From Desulfuromonadales bacterium (GTDB taxonomy: Bacteria; Desulfobacterota; Desulfuromonadia; Geobacterales; Pseudopelobacteraceae): a stretch of 7,702 bases of DNA. Below, in pieces: positions 1-6,288 of this stretch. The notes beneath the pieces were generated by a model. The model made no database searches. It was not told where the DNA came from and worked only from the letters and a program-made list of their open reading frames with translations. The number at the start of each line of letters is the position of its first letter. Position 1 is the first letter of the stretch. The stretch is from NCBI GenBank assembly GCA_015688915.1, contig JAATGX010000221.1:1-7702 (forward strand). The letters are read 5' to 3'. A program made the translations under genes and the position numbers.

Positions 1-32
1 GATGCACCGTATGGAACAGGAATGGCGATGTG

Positions 33-62
33 GAATATCCTACAGTGGTGTCAGCATATTCT
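33..62. promoter_or_regulatory. Dyad element, left copy; possible binding site of the NtrC-type regulator
   Basis: This 30-base stretch starts with GAATATCC (33-40), has ACAG (42-45) and GGTGT (47-51) in the middle, and ends with ATATTCT (56-62). The outer parts can pair, giving a dyad. The same blocks in the same order and orientation occur at 6294-6321. The site lies past the 3' end of the response regulator gene, where it could be upstream of a leftward gene outside the window. That it is a protein-binding site is inference; the similarity to the second copy is seen directly. Confidence 0.45.
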
Positions 63-69
63 CCAGAAA

Positions 70-86
70 CGGGAAGGCTCATCCCG
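70..86 (-). terminator. Weak hairpin after the response regulator gene
   Basis: Read on the minus strand, CGGGA (86-82) pairs with TCCCG (74-70) around a 7-base loop, and the next bases are TTTCT. It sits 26 bases after the stop codon of the response regulator. The stem is only 5 bp and the T-run is short, so this is at best a weak intrinsic terminator. Confidence 0.3.
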
Positions 87-111
87 CAAAACAACAAACG
101 TTTTTCTCGGA

Positions 112-1476
112 TTACTTCTCCGGGGGGGTGATTGCGTATTTATCCATGCGGTAGATGAGGGTATGGCGGGGGATGCGCAGAAAACGGGCGGCTGCGGCCT
201 GGTTCCACTGGTTGCGCTCCAGGGCCTGCACCACCACCTCATGCTCCAGTTGCTCCAGGGGGTATCCTTCGGGCGGAAGGTTGATTATCGCCGACGGTCC
301 GGGCATTGAGCCGTTACCGGAGCGGATCTTGTCCGGCAACTCGTCCAGGGTGATGGTGTCTCCGTTGCGCATGATCAGCAGACGCTCCACCGTGTTTTCC
401 AGTTCACGCACGTTGCCCGGCCAGGCGTAGGCGGTCAGGGCGGCGAGGGCCGGTTTGTCGAAGGCCACCTGGGCGCTGCCGTGCTTGGTGCAGAAGTGGC
501 GGAGCAGGAGCGATATGTCCTCCGGCCGTTCCCGCAGCGGGGGGAGGTGGATCGGGATGACGGAAAGCCGGTAATACAGGTCCTCCCGAAAGGAGCCGTC
601 GGCCAGGGCCTTTTCCATATCCAGGTTGGTGGCCGCCACCAGGCGCACGTCCAGCCTGTAGGGCTTGGTTCCCCCCACCGGCTCGACGACCTTCTCTTGA
701 AGGGCCCTGAGCAGCTTGGGCTGCAACTCGACGGGCAGTTCGCCGACCTCGTCCAGGAACAGGGTGCCGCTGTCGGCCAGTTGGAACCTGCCGGTCTTGT
801 CCTTTACGGCCCCGGTGAAGGCCCCCTTGACATGGCCGAACAGTTCGCTTTCCAGCAGGTCGCGGGGGATGGCGGCGCAGTTGATGGCCACGAACGGGGC
901 ATCGCGCCGGGAGCTGTTGGCGTGGATGGATCGGGCCACCAGTTCCTTGCCGGTGCCGGACTCGCCGGTGATCAGCACGGAAGCTTCCGTGTCGGCCACC
1001 TTGCGGACGACCTGGAAGACCCGCTCCATCTGGCGGGAGGCGCCCACGATGGTGCGGAAATCGGCCCGGTCCGAGAGTTCGTCCTTCAGGCGTCTGTTCT
1101 CGGCCGCCAGGCCGGTGAACTGGAGTGCCTTGGCCACGGTCAGCCTGAGTTCGTCGCGGTTGAAGGGTTTGGTGATGTAGTCGTAGGCACCGGCCTTCAT
1201 GGCCTCCACGGCCACGTCCACCGTGCCGAAGGCGGTGATCATGATCACCAGAGTCTCCGGGGCGCGTTCCTTGATGCTCTTCAGCACCTGCATGCCGTCC
1301 ATGCCCGGCATCTTCATGTCGGTGATCACCAGGGCCGGTTCGACCTCGCCGAACAGGCGCAGGCCCTCCTCGCCGGATGTGGCGGTGGCCACGGCGTAGC
1401 CAGCCTCCTGGAGGTTGTATTCCAGCACCCGCCGGAGGGAAGTGTCGTCGTCGATGATGAGGATGGTTGGTTTCAT
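112..1476 (-). CDS. NtrC-family sigma-54-dependent response regulator
   Basis: This 454-residue cytoplasmic regulator should activate sigma-54 RNA polymerase when phosphorylated by its kinase, most likely the one at 2151-3260. The receiver domain (about 1-120) has acidic residues D9-D11, phosphoacceptor D53, T81 and K103. The AAA+ domain (about 143-370) has Walker A GESGTGKE (171-178), the sigma-54-contact loop GAFTGA (218-223) and Walker B GTLFLDEV (237-244). A Fis-type helix-turn-helix lies at about 405-450. All key residues are present, so it should be a functional activator. I chose the ATG at 1476 because AGGA lies just upstream and the protein then starts with the usual receiver strand MKPTILIIDDD. 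An upstream ATG at 1527 would add 17 residues with no family similarity. It resembles ZraR/AtoC-type regulators, but the signal cannot be named. It is separated from the kinase gene by two small genes. Confidence 0.96.
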   Translation of the reverse strand: MKPTILIIDDDTSLRRVLEYNLQEAGYAVATATSGEEGLRLFGEVEPALVITDMKMPGMDGMQVLKSIKERAPETLVIMITAFGTVDVAVEAMKAGAYDYITKPFNRDELRLTVAKALQFTGLAAENRRLKDELSDRADFRTIVGASRQMERVFQVVRKVADTEASVLITGESGTGKELVARSIHANSSRRDAPFVAINCAAIPRDLLESELFGHVKGAFTGAVKDKTGRFQLADSGTLFLDEVGELPVELQPKLLRALQEKVVEPVGGTKPYRLDVRLVAATNLDMEKALADGSFREDLYYRLSVIPIHLPPLRERPEDISLLLRHFCTKHGSAQVAFDKPALAALTAYAWPGNVRELENTVERLLIMRNGDTITLDELPDKIRSGNGSMPGPSAIINLPPEGYPLEQLEHEVVVQALERNQWNQAAAARFLRIPRHTLIYRMDKYAITPPEK

Positions 1477-1542
1477 GGTAGTCCTAATCGCTTGAACGGG
1501 GCAGATGGGTGGCGTTCGCCCGGCCACGGTCTGATCTCTTGT

Positions 1543-1788
1543 TTATGCAGATTTGCTTGCGATACATTTTGAGTAGACATATTCCGGATCAAGATCAACT
1601 CCGCAATCCCATTCAATTGTGTCGAACGCAACTCTAACCCGCTGAAACGCCCCATAATCTTTGATTCGCTGAAAAATGCCGAACTCAAGAATCGGCTTCA
1701 TATCGAGATGGCCGTTCTCGCCATTTTCAAAAACAACGGAAAGGATGTAATCGTCGCCCGGAACAACTTCTTTCACAGAAGGGTACAT
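1543..1788 (-). CDS. DUF2442 family small protein
   Basis: An 81-residue protein recognised as DUF2442 by its layout: an N-terminal beta-rich segment with a VKEVVPGDDYILSVVFENG pattern, then the family's C-terminal hallmark around WDCGVDLDPEYVY (about residues 60-72). The biochemical function of DUF2442 is not established. It starts 11 bases after the DUF4160 gene, and the TAA stop of that gene overlaps the AAGGAG ribosome binding site, so the two are probably co-translated. DUF4160-DUF2442 pairs recur in bacterial genomes and look like toxin-antitoxin-style two-gene modules, but that role is unproven. Base composition is lower than its neighbours: 29 of 60 G+C at 1621-1680 against 44 of 60 at 2701-2760 (hand counts). 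This suggests a later arrival between kinase and regulator genes. Confidence 0.85.
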   Translation of the reverse strand: MYPSVKEVVPGDDYILSVVFENGENGHLDMKPILEFGIFQRIKDYGAFQRVRVAFDTIEWDCGVDLDPEYVYSKCIASKSA

Positions 1789-1799
1789 GGTTTCACTCC

Positions 1800-2066
1800 T
1801 TATTGAAGAGGTTGGATCCTAAACGGCTCTTCTCCGTTCATGACCAGTTGCCAGTCGGCCATCAGTTCTTCCTGATGCAACTCGGCCCATGCCAGTGCCA
1901 GCTTTGTTTGTCTGCTGGGGAGTTCGCCCTCTGTGATCTCACATGTGCGAATATCCACCGAGGCCTTATGTTCGTTGTAGTATACATGAAAATGCGGCGG
2001 AGGATGCTCGCCAGGCGCAAAGTACATCCGTATAATAATCCCGAAAAACATTGAAATGGTAGGCAT
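1800..2066 (-). CDS. DUF4160 family small protein
   Basis: An 88-residue protein assigned to DUF4160 from the N-terminal pattern PTISMFFGIIIRMYF followed by the signature GEHPPPHFHVYYNEHKA (about residues 19-35), rich in His and Pro, and a C-terminal helix with ALAWAELHQEELMADWQ. The clustered histidines could bind metal, but nothing shows this directly. The start at 2066 has AAGGA about 8 bases upstream. It is the first gene of a two-gene cassette with DUF2442, placed between a histidine kinase and its likely response regulator. Function is unknown. A toxin-antitoxin-like role is suggested only by gene size and pairing. Confidence 0.85.
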   Translation of the reverse strand: MPTISMFFGIIIRMYFAPGEHPPPHFHVYYNEHKASVDIRTCEITEGELPSRQTKLALAWAELHQEELMADWQLVMNGEEPFRIQPLQ

Positions 2067-2109
2067 GAATTATCCTTTCTCCATAACTCCCCTTTAGCAG
2101 TACCTCACA

Positions 2110-2130
2110 CGTGTTGCCGGCGACAGCACG
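2110..2130. repeat. Imperfect palindrome between kinase gene and DUF4160 gene
   Basis: A 21-base near-palindrome beginning CGTGTTG and ending CAGCACG, with one mismatch and one G-T pair. It lies in the 84-base gap after the kinase stop codon. No T-run follows on the minus strand, so it is a poor intrinsic terminator. It may be an mRNA processing hairpin or an operator for the cassette. Confidence 0.35.
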
Positions 2131-2150
2131 TTATCTTGTCAATGCACCCG

Positions 2151-3260
2151 CTATTCTGATTTCGGCAACCTAGTCACCACCGCCGTCCCCTTGCCGTCCT
2201 CGCTCTCCACCTCCAGCGTGCCGCCATGCCCCTCGATGATCTTTTTGGTAATGGCCAGCCCCAGGCCGGTGCCGTCCGGTTTGGTGGTGAAGAACGGCTC
2301 GAAGATCCGTGCCAGGATTTCCTTGTCGATGCCGGGGCCACTGTCGCGGAAGCGGATTTCGTAGACTACTTCCCCCTCCGCTGACGGGAGGGGACTTTCA
2401 ACTCCGATGGTGACGCTGCCTCCGGCCGGTGTGGCCTGAAGGGCGTTGATGACGATATTCAGGAAGGCTTGGCGCAGCTTCTCGCCGTCACCCTTGATGA
2501 CCGCATCGTCGGCAACAGGCTCCAGCACGAGCTCGATTTCGCGCACCTTGGCATCGTTGGCGGTCAGGGTGACGATGGTTTCCAACTCCTCACGCAGGGA
2601 GCAGCGCCCCATCTCCGCCGGTTGCGGGCGGGCCATGCGCAGGAACTCCTCCACCACCCGGTTGAGACGTTCGGTTTCCTTGATCTGGATCTCGATGAAC
2701 TCGTGCTTCGGGTCGCCGGGGCGGTAGTCGTCCCGCAGGATCTCGGCCGTGCCGCGGATGGAGCCCAGGGGGTTCCTGATCTCGTGGGCCAGCACCGCCG
2801 CCATCTCCCCCAGGGTGGAGAGCTTTTCGGCCCGCCGCAATTGCTCCTCTATGGCGATGGTCCGCTCCGATTGCGCTTGCAGTTTATGGTATGACTCCTC
2901 CAGCCCCTTGGCGGTTTTCTGCAACTCAATACTGCGCTCGCGCTCCCGTTGCGCCAGCAGGCCGGTGACGCCGCCGACGATATTGTAGAGCATGATTTCC
3001 AGATATTTTTCCATATCCAGCGCCAGGGTGCCGCCCCACTGGAAGAGGATATGGGGGGCGTAGACGATGCTGACCATCAGCGAGCAGGCCAGGCCGCCGC
3101 GGAAGCCGAACCAGAGGGCGGCCAGGATGATCGGCAGGTAGTAGAAGCGCTGAAAGATGTCGTGCAGGTAGTGCAGGTGAAGAGGCGTGAAATAATGCAG
3201 CAGGCTGATGCCGATGATGGAGAGTGCCAACAGGGCGATGCGGAGGACGAAAGGTTTCAT
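2151..3260 (-). CDS. Membrane sensor histidine kinase, NtrB-like
   Basis: A 369-residue kinase expected in the inner membrane, autophosphorylating on a histidine and passing phosphate to the NtrC-type regulator at 112-1476. The N-terminus has about four hydrophobic helices (roughly 5-22, 38-54, 56-74, 84-102), then a charged probable coiled coil (102-146). The HisKA domain has H159 in AHEIRNPLG. The ATPase domain has the N-box around N268-N272, D306 in FRDSGPG, the F-box EPFFTTKPDG and the G-box GTGLGL (330-335). There is no visible PAS or HAMP domain and almost no periplasmic loop, so it may sense a signal in the membrane or through a partner such as the ABC transporter encoded just upstream. 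The ATG at 3260 has no clear ribosome binding site (ACACCCCC precedes it). It lies 21 bases after the ATPase stop, so coupled translation is possible. Confidence 0.95.
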   Translation of the reverse strand: MKPFVLRIALLALSIIGISLLHYFTPLHLHYLHDIFQRFYYLPIILAALWFGFRGGLACSLMVSIVYAPHILFQWGGTLALDMEKYLEIMLYNIVGGVTGLLAQRERERSIELQKTAKGLEESYHKLQAQSERTIAIEEQLRRAEKLSTLGEMAAVLAHEIRNPLGSIRGTAEILRDDYRPGDPKHEFIEIQIKETERLNRVVEEFLRMARPQPAEMGRCSLREELETIVTLTANDAKVREIELVLEPVADDAVIKGDGEKLRQAFLNIVINALQATPAGGSVTIGVESPLPSAEGEVVYEIRFRDSGPGIDKEILARIFEPFFTTKPDGTGLGLAITKKIIEGHGGTLEVESEDGKGTAVVTRLPKSE

Positions 3261-3281
3261 GGGGGTGTTATAGCTCAGATT

Positions 3282-3953
3282 TCAAACATCCACAACCACC
3301 CCGTCCTTCAAGTGGATCGTCCGGTCGGCATGCCTGCCGTTGTCCGGGTTGTGCGTTACCATGACCACGGTCTGGCCGGCTCCGTTCAGCTCCCGGAACA
3401 GGGCCATGACCCCGTCGCTGGTGCGGGAATCCAGATTGCCGGTCGGTTCGTCGGCCAGCAGGATGTGCGGGTTGTTGACGATGGCGCGGGCAATGGCGAC
3501 CCGCTCCTGTTCCCCGCCCGAGAGTTGGTTGGGCAGCCGGTCGAACTTGCCGCCCAGGCCGACCCGTTCCAGGGCCTGGCCGGCGGCGCTCTTTTTGGCC
3601 TTCGTGGCCATCTTTGCTATGGCCAGTGGCAGCATGACGTTCTCCATGGCGGTCAAATAGGGAATCAGGTGGAACGACTGGAACACGAACCCCAGGTTGT
3701 GGGCCCGGAAATCGGCCAGTTTCTCTCCGGGGAGATGATACAGCTTGACCCCGGCCATCTCCACCTCGCCCGAAGTGGGGTGGTTCATGCCGCCCAGCAC
3801 CGACAGCAGCGTGCTCTTGCCCGAGCCGGACTGCCCCATGATGGTTATAAATTCGCCCGGCTCGATGGCAATGTCCACGCCGCGCAACGCCTCGACGATC
3901 TCGTCGCCGCTGGCGTACTGTTTTGTCAGGTTGGTCAGTTTGATCAAGGACAT
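3282..3953 (-). CDS. ABC transporter ATPase, LolD/MacB type
   Basis: A 223-residue cytoplasmic ATPase that should energise the FtsX-type permease encoded just upstream. It has Walker A GQSGSGKST (40-48), the Q-loop at Q92 in FVFQS, the signature LSGGEQERVAIARA (144-157), Walker B ILLADEPTGNLD (164-175) and the switch histidine H201 in VMVTHNPD. Length and the phrase LADEPTGNLD fit the LolD/MacB/FtsE branch, whose members drive mechanotransmission or lipoprotein and small-molecule extrusion rather than classical uptake. GGAG lies about 7 bases before the ATG. It is separated from the permease gene by 141 bases, unusual in an otherwise tight cluster, and the gap is filled by a palindromic repeat. 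The kinase gene follows after 21 bases. The substrate is unknown. Confidence 0.95.
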   Translation of the reverse strand: MSLIKLTNLTKQYASGDEIVEALRGVDIAIEPGEFITIMGQSGSGKSTLLSVLGGMNHPTSGEVEMAGVKLYHLPGEKLADFRAHNLGFVFQSFHLIPYLTAMENVMLPLAIAKMATKAKKSAAGQALERVGLGGKFDRLPNQLSGGEQERVAIARAIVNNPHILLADEPTGNLDSRTSDGVMALFRELNGAGQTVVMVTHNPDNGRHADRTIHLKDGVVVDV

Positions 3954-3976
3954 ATTTTTTCTCCAACGTAGTTGCC

Positions 3977-4096
3977 GAGGCGGCCAATTTTTCGCAAGGT
4001 CAAGGAAGGCGAGAGGTGACGCGGAGACGTAGCAGCGCTACGCCGCACAAGGAGGCTCGAAGCCTGACGCCGAGATTGCGGAAAAGTGACCGCCTC
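3977..4096. repeat. Long imperfect palindromic element between permease and ATPase genes
   Basis: The outer arms at 3977-3997 (starting GAGGCGGCCAATTTTTCGCA) and 4076-4096 (ending GTGACCGCCTC) are inverted copies matching at about 18 of 21 positions. Inside are two further hairpins: CGTAGC/GCTACG at 4028-4042, flanked by GCGG and CCGC, and AGGCT/AGCCT at 4053-4065. The right arm overlaps the permease TGA stop codon (4097-4095), so the element fills the gap completely. The design resembles an interspersed intergenic repeat of the REP/miniature-element kind. That it is multicopy in the genome is inference. Confidence 0.7.
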
Positions 4097-5255
4097 ATAG
4101 CGCCCGCAACGCTTCCGTCGGGTCCATCTTGCTGGCATGCAGCGCCGGGTACAGGCTGGCCAGGAGCCCCAACACCAGCGCCAGGGTTATTGATCCTCCC
4201 GCCACCCAGCCGTCCCACAACAGCTTGGCGTTCTTGCTCTCAGCCATGAACGGCAGGGCAAATCCGGCGCCCCCCATGCCGGCGGCGTATCCCAGCAGAC
4301 CGGCCAACAGGCTGACCAGGGCCGCCTCCAGCAGGATGATCCGCATGATGTGGCTGCGCCTGAAACCGATGGCCCGGAAGACACCGATCTCGGTGGTCCG
4401 CTCGTTGACGCTCCCCATCATGGTGACGAACACGATCAGGGAACCGATGAACACCACCACCCCGGCCATGGCATAGGAGAAGCGCTTGAACTGGTTCAGG
4501 GCCTTGAGGCGCCCCTCCACCACCTGCTGGATGGCCGAGACCCTGGCATCGGGGAGCTTCTCGGCGATCTGGCTGACCATGTCGCCGATGGGACAGCCGG
4601 AGCAGAGCGCCGCCACCTCGGCCAGCGTGATTTTACCCTCCTTGCCGAGCAGTTTCTGGGCCTTGGCCAAGGGGGCAAAGACAAGTGCGTCGTCCTGGGA
4701 GCCGGTCTGGTCCAGCACACCGGTAACGGTGAACTGCTCTCCCTTGATGGTCAGGTGGTCACCGGGCAGGACGTTGAGCACCTTCGCCGCATCGGTCCCC
4801 AGGAGCAGGTCGTGTTCCGACTTCGGTTCGCTGCCGAACACCTTCCACCACTGCTTCATCCGCAGTTCGCTCTCGAAATTGACCCCTACCAGCAGCACGC
4901 CATGGTTATTGACCGTGATGCCCCCCACTACCTTGGGGCTGACGGCCGAAATGTTCTGGTGGTTGGCGATGGTCCTGATCCTCTCCAGGTCACGTTCCCT
5001 GATCTCCCGCTGGTCGAAGGTCACCCCCCCCAGGCTGATGCCGCCGTAGTTCATGGCCAGGCCGTTGCTCTGGGGTGTAATGAGGATATTTGCGCCGAAC
5101 TCGTCCATCTTGGCCTCGATGTCCCTGGACATGGAACGTGTCAGGGTCACCAGGGTGACGATGGTGGCGATCCCGACCATCAGGCCGATGGTGAGGAAGG
5201 CCATCCTGGACTTGCGGCGCTTGAGGTTGTTGATGGAGATTGTGTGTAGTTTCAT
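4095..5255 (-). CDS. ABC transporter permease, MacB/FtsX family, with periplasmic CxxC
   Basis: A 386-residue inner-membrane permease with the MacB/LolC layout: a transmembrane helix at about 17-39, a large periplasmic domain (about 40-255), then three C-terminal FtsX helices (about 260-283, 303-337, 350-372) ending in the usual SLYPALHASKMDPTEALRAL-like tail. The conserved cytoplasmic loop NERTTEIGVFRAIGF (285-299) is the ATPase-coupling segment. Unusually, the periplasmic domain carries C218 and C221 in CSGCPIGD, a possible redox or metal site. It probably works with the ATPase at 3282-3953 as a homodimeric permease, since no second permease is present. The ATG comes only 3 bases after the DUF2318 stop (TAA CCC ATG) and has no ribosome binding site, so translation likely depends on reinitiation. 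The substrate is unknown. Confidence 0.93.
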   Translation of the reverse strand: MKLHTISINNLKRRKSRMAFLTIGLMVGIATIVTLVTLTRSMSRDIEAKMDEFGANILITPQSNGLAMNYGGISLGGVTFDQREIRERDLERIRTIANHQNISAVSPKVVGGITVNNHGVLLVGVNFESELRMKQWWKVFGSEPKSEHDLLLGTDAAKVLNVLPGDHLTIKGEQFTVTGVLDQTGSQDDALVFAPLAKAQKLLGKEGKITLAEVAALCSGCPIGDMVSQIAEKLPDARVSAIQQVVEGRLKALNQFKRFSYAMAGVVVFIGSLIVFVTMMGSVNERTTEIGVFRAIGFRRSHIMRIILLEAALVSLLAGLLGYAAGMGGAGFALPFMAESKNAKLLWDGWVAGGSITLALVLGLLASLYPALHASKMDPTEALRAL

Positions 5256-5258
5256 GGG

Positions 5259-5723
5259 TTAAAAGAAGCGCAGCCCGGCCTTCAGGTCGGCCACCGTGAC
5301 GCTGATGCTGCCGCCGCTCAAACGGTGCGGAAGATACGAGGGGTTGCAGCCGCCGACCTCGTGAGGGCCGATGCGGTTTATGGCGAACCTTTTGTTGCAG
5401 TTCTTGCAGACCATGGCATCGCCATCTTTCTCATACCCCTTTTTTTCCTTGTAGCAAACGTCGCAGGTGTCGAACGCGGTACGGTAACTGCCGTCCGACG
5501 CCTTGGCCACGAAGAAGTCGATTGCCTTGCCGCCGTCTTCAAAGCGGTAGAAATGAGCCTTGCCGTCGGCCACCCTGGCAACCGGAATGGAGATCGCATC
5601 GCCGTTTGCCTTGATCTTTTCATATTTGCCCAACGAGAAGGCAAACACGCCGACCGCACCGGCAAGCACCATCCCAATGACAATGGTTGCCCCTATGATC
5701 CGTTTGGTGTGATTCATGTTCAT
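5259..5723 (-). CDS. DUF2318 membrane-anchored cysteine protein
   Basis: A 154-residue protein with an N-terminal hydrophobic anchor (about 9-31) and a periplasmic domain of the DUF2318 type. It shows C87/C90 in CDVC, C106/C109 in CKNC and C126 in GGC, typical of the family and suited to binding metal or an Fe-S-type cofactor. The family is often found beside bacterial iron-transport genes. In Campylobacter, Cj1660 (DUF2318) precedes MacB-type permeases and a LolD-type ATPase in the P19 locus; that comparison is from memory. Here the same order occurs, DUF2318 then permease then ATPase, which suggests an electron- or metal-transfer role for this protein. The start at 5723 has AAGGAG 6 bases upstream and shares ATGA with the stop of the HMA gene, indicating translational coupling. 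Confidence 0.88.
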   Translation of the reverse strand: MNMNHTKRIIGATIVIGMVLAGAVGVFAFSLGKYEKIKANGDAISIPVARVADGKAHFYRFEDGGKAIDFFVAKASDGSYRTAFDTCDVCYKEKKGYEKDGDAMVCKNCNKRFAINRIGPHEVGGCNPSYLPHRLSGGSISVTVADLKAGLRFF

Positions 5724-6157
5724 TTCTGCTCCTTTTCAGGTGATTCATTCTGTTGCTTGGCATTGCATCCGCCGCAGCATCCCTTGGACGCGGCGGTCTT
5801 TTTGCCGAGACTCCTCCCGGTAATCTGTTTGAACCGCTCGGGGGTCAAAACCTCCTGGACCTGACTCTCGAAGCCGGCGCCCCGCACCTTTTCGGCCAGG
5901 ACTTCCGGCTTGACGGCCTTTGTGTCATAGCCGACGATAACGTATCCCGCAGCCACGTCCACCTCGGTGGATGCTACTCCGTTCAATGTCTGCAATGTCT
6001 TGGAAATCCTGGTGGAACAACTGTCGCAGGTCATTCCGGCGGTCTTCAGCACCGCCACGGAATCGGCCGTTGCCCCGGTCCTGACATGGATGGCGAGAAC
6101 CGTCAGAAAGATCGCCGCCGCGAATATGAGTACCGAATTTATGATCCTGCCTTTCAT
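5720..6157 (-). CDS. Membrane-anchored heavy-metal-associated (HMA) domain protein
   Basis: A 145-residue protein with one N-terminal hydrophobic segment (about 7-24, signal anchor or signal peptide), then an HMA fold (about 35-102) with the metal-binding motif GMTCDSC (C44, C47). A short tail follows that carries CCGGC (C127, C128, C131) and ends in a charged stretch. The HMA fold binds soft metal ions in MerP, CopZ and P-type ATPase domains, so this is likely a periplasmic metal-binding or metal-relay protein. The ATG at 6157 has AAGGGG 6 bases upstream; a longer reading from 6235 would put 26 unrelated residues before the anchor and run through the promoter region. It is the first gene of the cluster. 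Mercury, copper or another ion cannot be told apart from sequence alone. Confidence 0.9.
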   Translation of the reverse strand: MKGRIINSVLIFAAAIFLTVLAIHVRTGATADSVAVLKTAGMTCDSCSTRISKTLQTLNGVASTEVDVAAGYVIVGYDTKAVKPEVLAEKVRGAGFESQVQEVLTPERFKQITGRSLGKKTAASKGCCGGCNAKQQNESPEKEQK

Positions 6158-6196
6158 GATGGGCCCCTTGGAATATGATCTCAATGCGCAGGTATT

Positions 6197-6212
6197 ATCA
6201 AGGAATGTGCCA
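6197..6212 (-). promoter_or_regulatory. Sigma-54-like promoter for the HMA operon
   Basis: Read on the minus strand, TGGCAC (6212-6207), 5 bases, TTGAT (6201-6197) matches the sigma-54 consensus TGGCAC-N5-TTGCA except at the -12 GC, which is GA here. Transcription would start near 6186, leaving about 29 bases before the HMA start codon. The cluster encodes an NtrC-family activator, which fits autoregulation. The -12 mismatch lowers certainty. Confidence 0.5.
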
Positions 6213-6221
6213 GAAGACGTA

Positions 6222-6227
6222 ATTATA
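6222..6227 (-). promoter_or_regulatory. TATAAT -10 box
   Basis: A perfect TATAAT on the minus strand, upstream of the HMA gene. The hexamer 17 bases further upstream (CGTCTA) is a poor -35. It could give a basal or activator-dependent sigma-70 promoter. It lies just upstream of the sigma-54-like site, so the two are alternatives or act as tandem promoters. Confidence 0.4.
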
Positions 6228-6230
6228 TGC

Positions 6231-6263
6231 AACAACTTGAAAATTAGACGCTAATTTGTTGTT
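6231..6263. promoter_or_regulatory. Imperfect palindrome, candidate operator
   Basis: AACAAC (6231-6236) and AAATTAG (6241-6247) are matched in inverted form by CTAATTT (6251-6257) and GTTGTT (6258-6263). The centre is ACG and 4 unpaired bases lie in the left arm. It lies directly upstream of the TATAAT box and would cover its -35 region. A repressor or activator site is likely; the protein is unknown. Confidence 0.5.
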
Positions 6264-6288
6264 CCTGATAAGGGCGGGTCACGGATGG

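Noticed and set aside
22..309. Plus-strand frame open from the window's left edge
   Set aside because: Most of it is antisense to the response regulator C-terminus, and I see no family similarity. A gene end running in from the left cannot be fully excluded.
1477..1527. Upstream start for the response regulator, adding 17 residues
   Set aside because: The extension has no receiver-domain similarity and no good ribosome binding site, whereas the ATG at 1476 has AGGA.
481..1572. Long plus-strand reading frame of 363 codons
   Set aside because: It lies antisense to the response regulator, whose domains are complete. Its translation is low-complexity G/H/D/L-rich, as expected for the opposite strand of GC-rich coding DNA.
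2137..2142. TTGACA on the minus strand as a -35 box for the DUF4160-DUF2442 cassette
   Set aside because: No -10-like hexamer lies 16-18 bases downstream, so no promoter is called.
2949..3971. Plus-strand frame of 340 codons opposite the kinase and ATPase genes
   Set aside because: Antisense shadow crossing two well-supported genes; no recognisable domain or ribosome binding site.
3268..3987. Minus-strand frame of 239 codons overlapping the ATPase gene
   Set aside because: An out-of-frame reading of the ATPase gene, rich in R, G and P; all ABC motifs are in the other frame.
6241..6257. AAATTAG-ACG-CTAATTT as a DtxR/IdeR-type iron box
   Set aside because: The TTAG/CTAA half-sites are similar, but the spacing differs from the DtxR consensus as I know it, so only an unnamed palindrome is reported.
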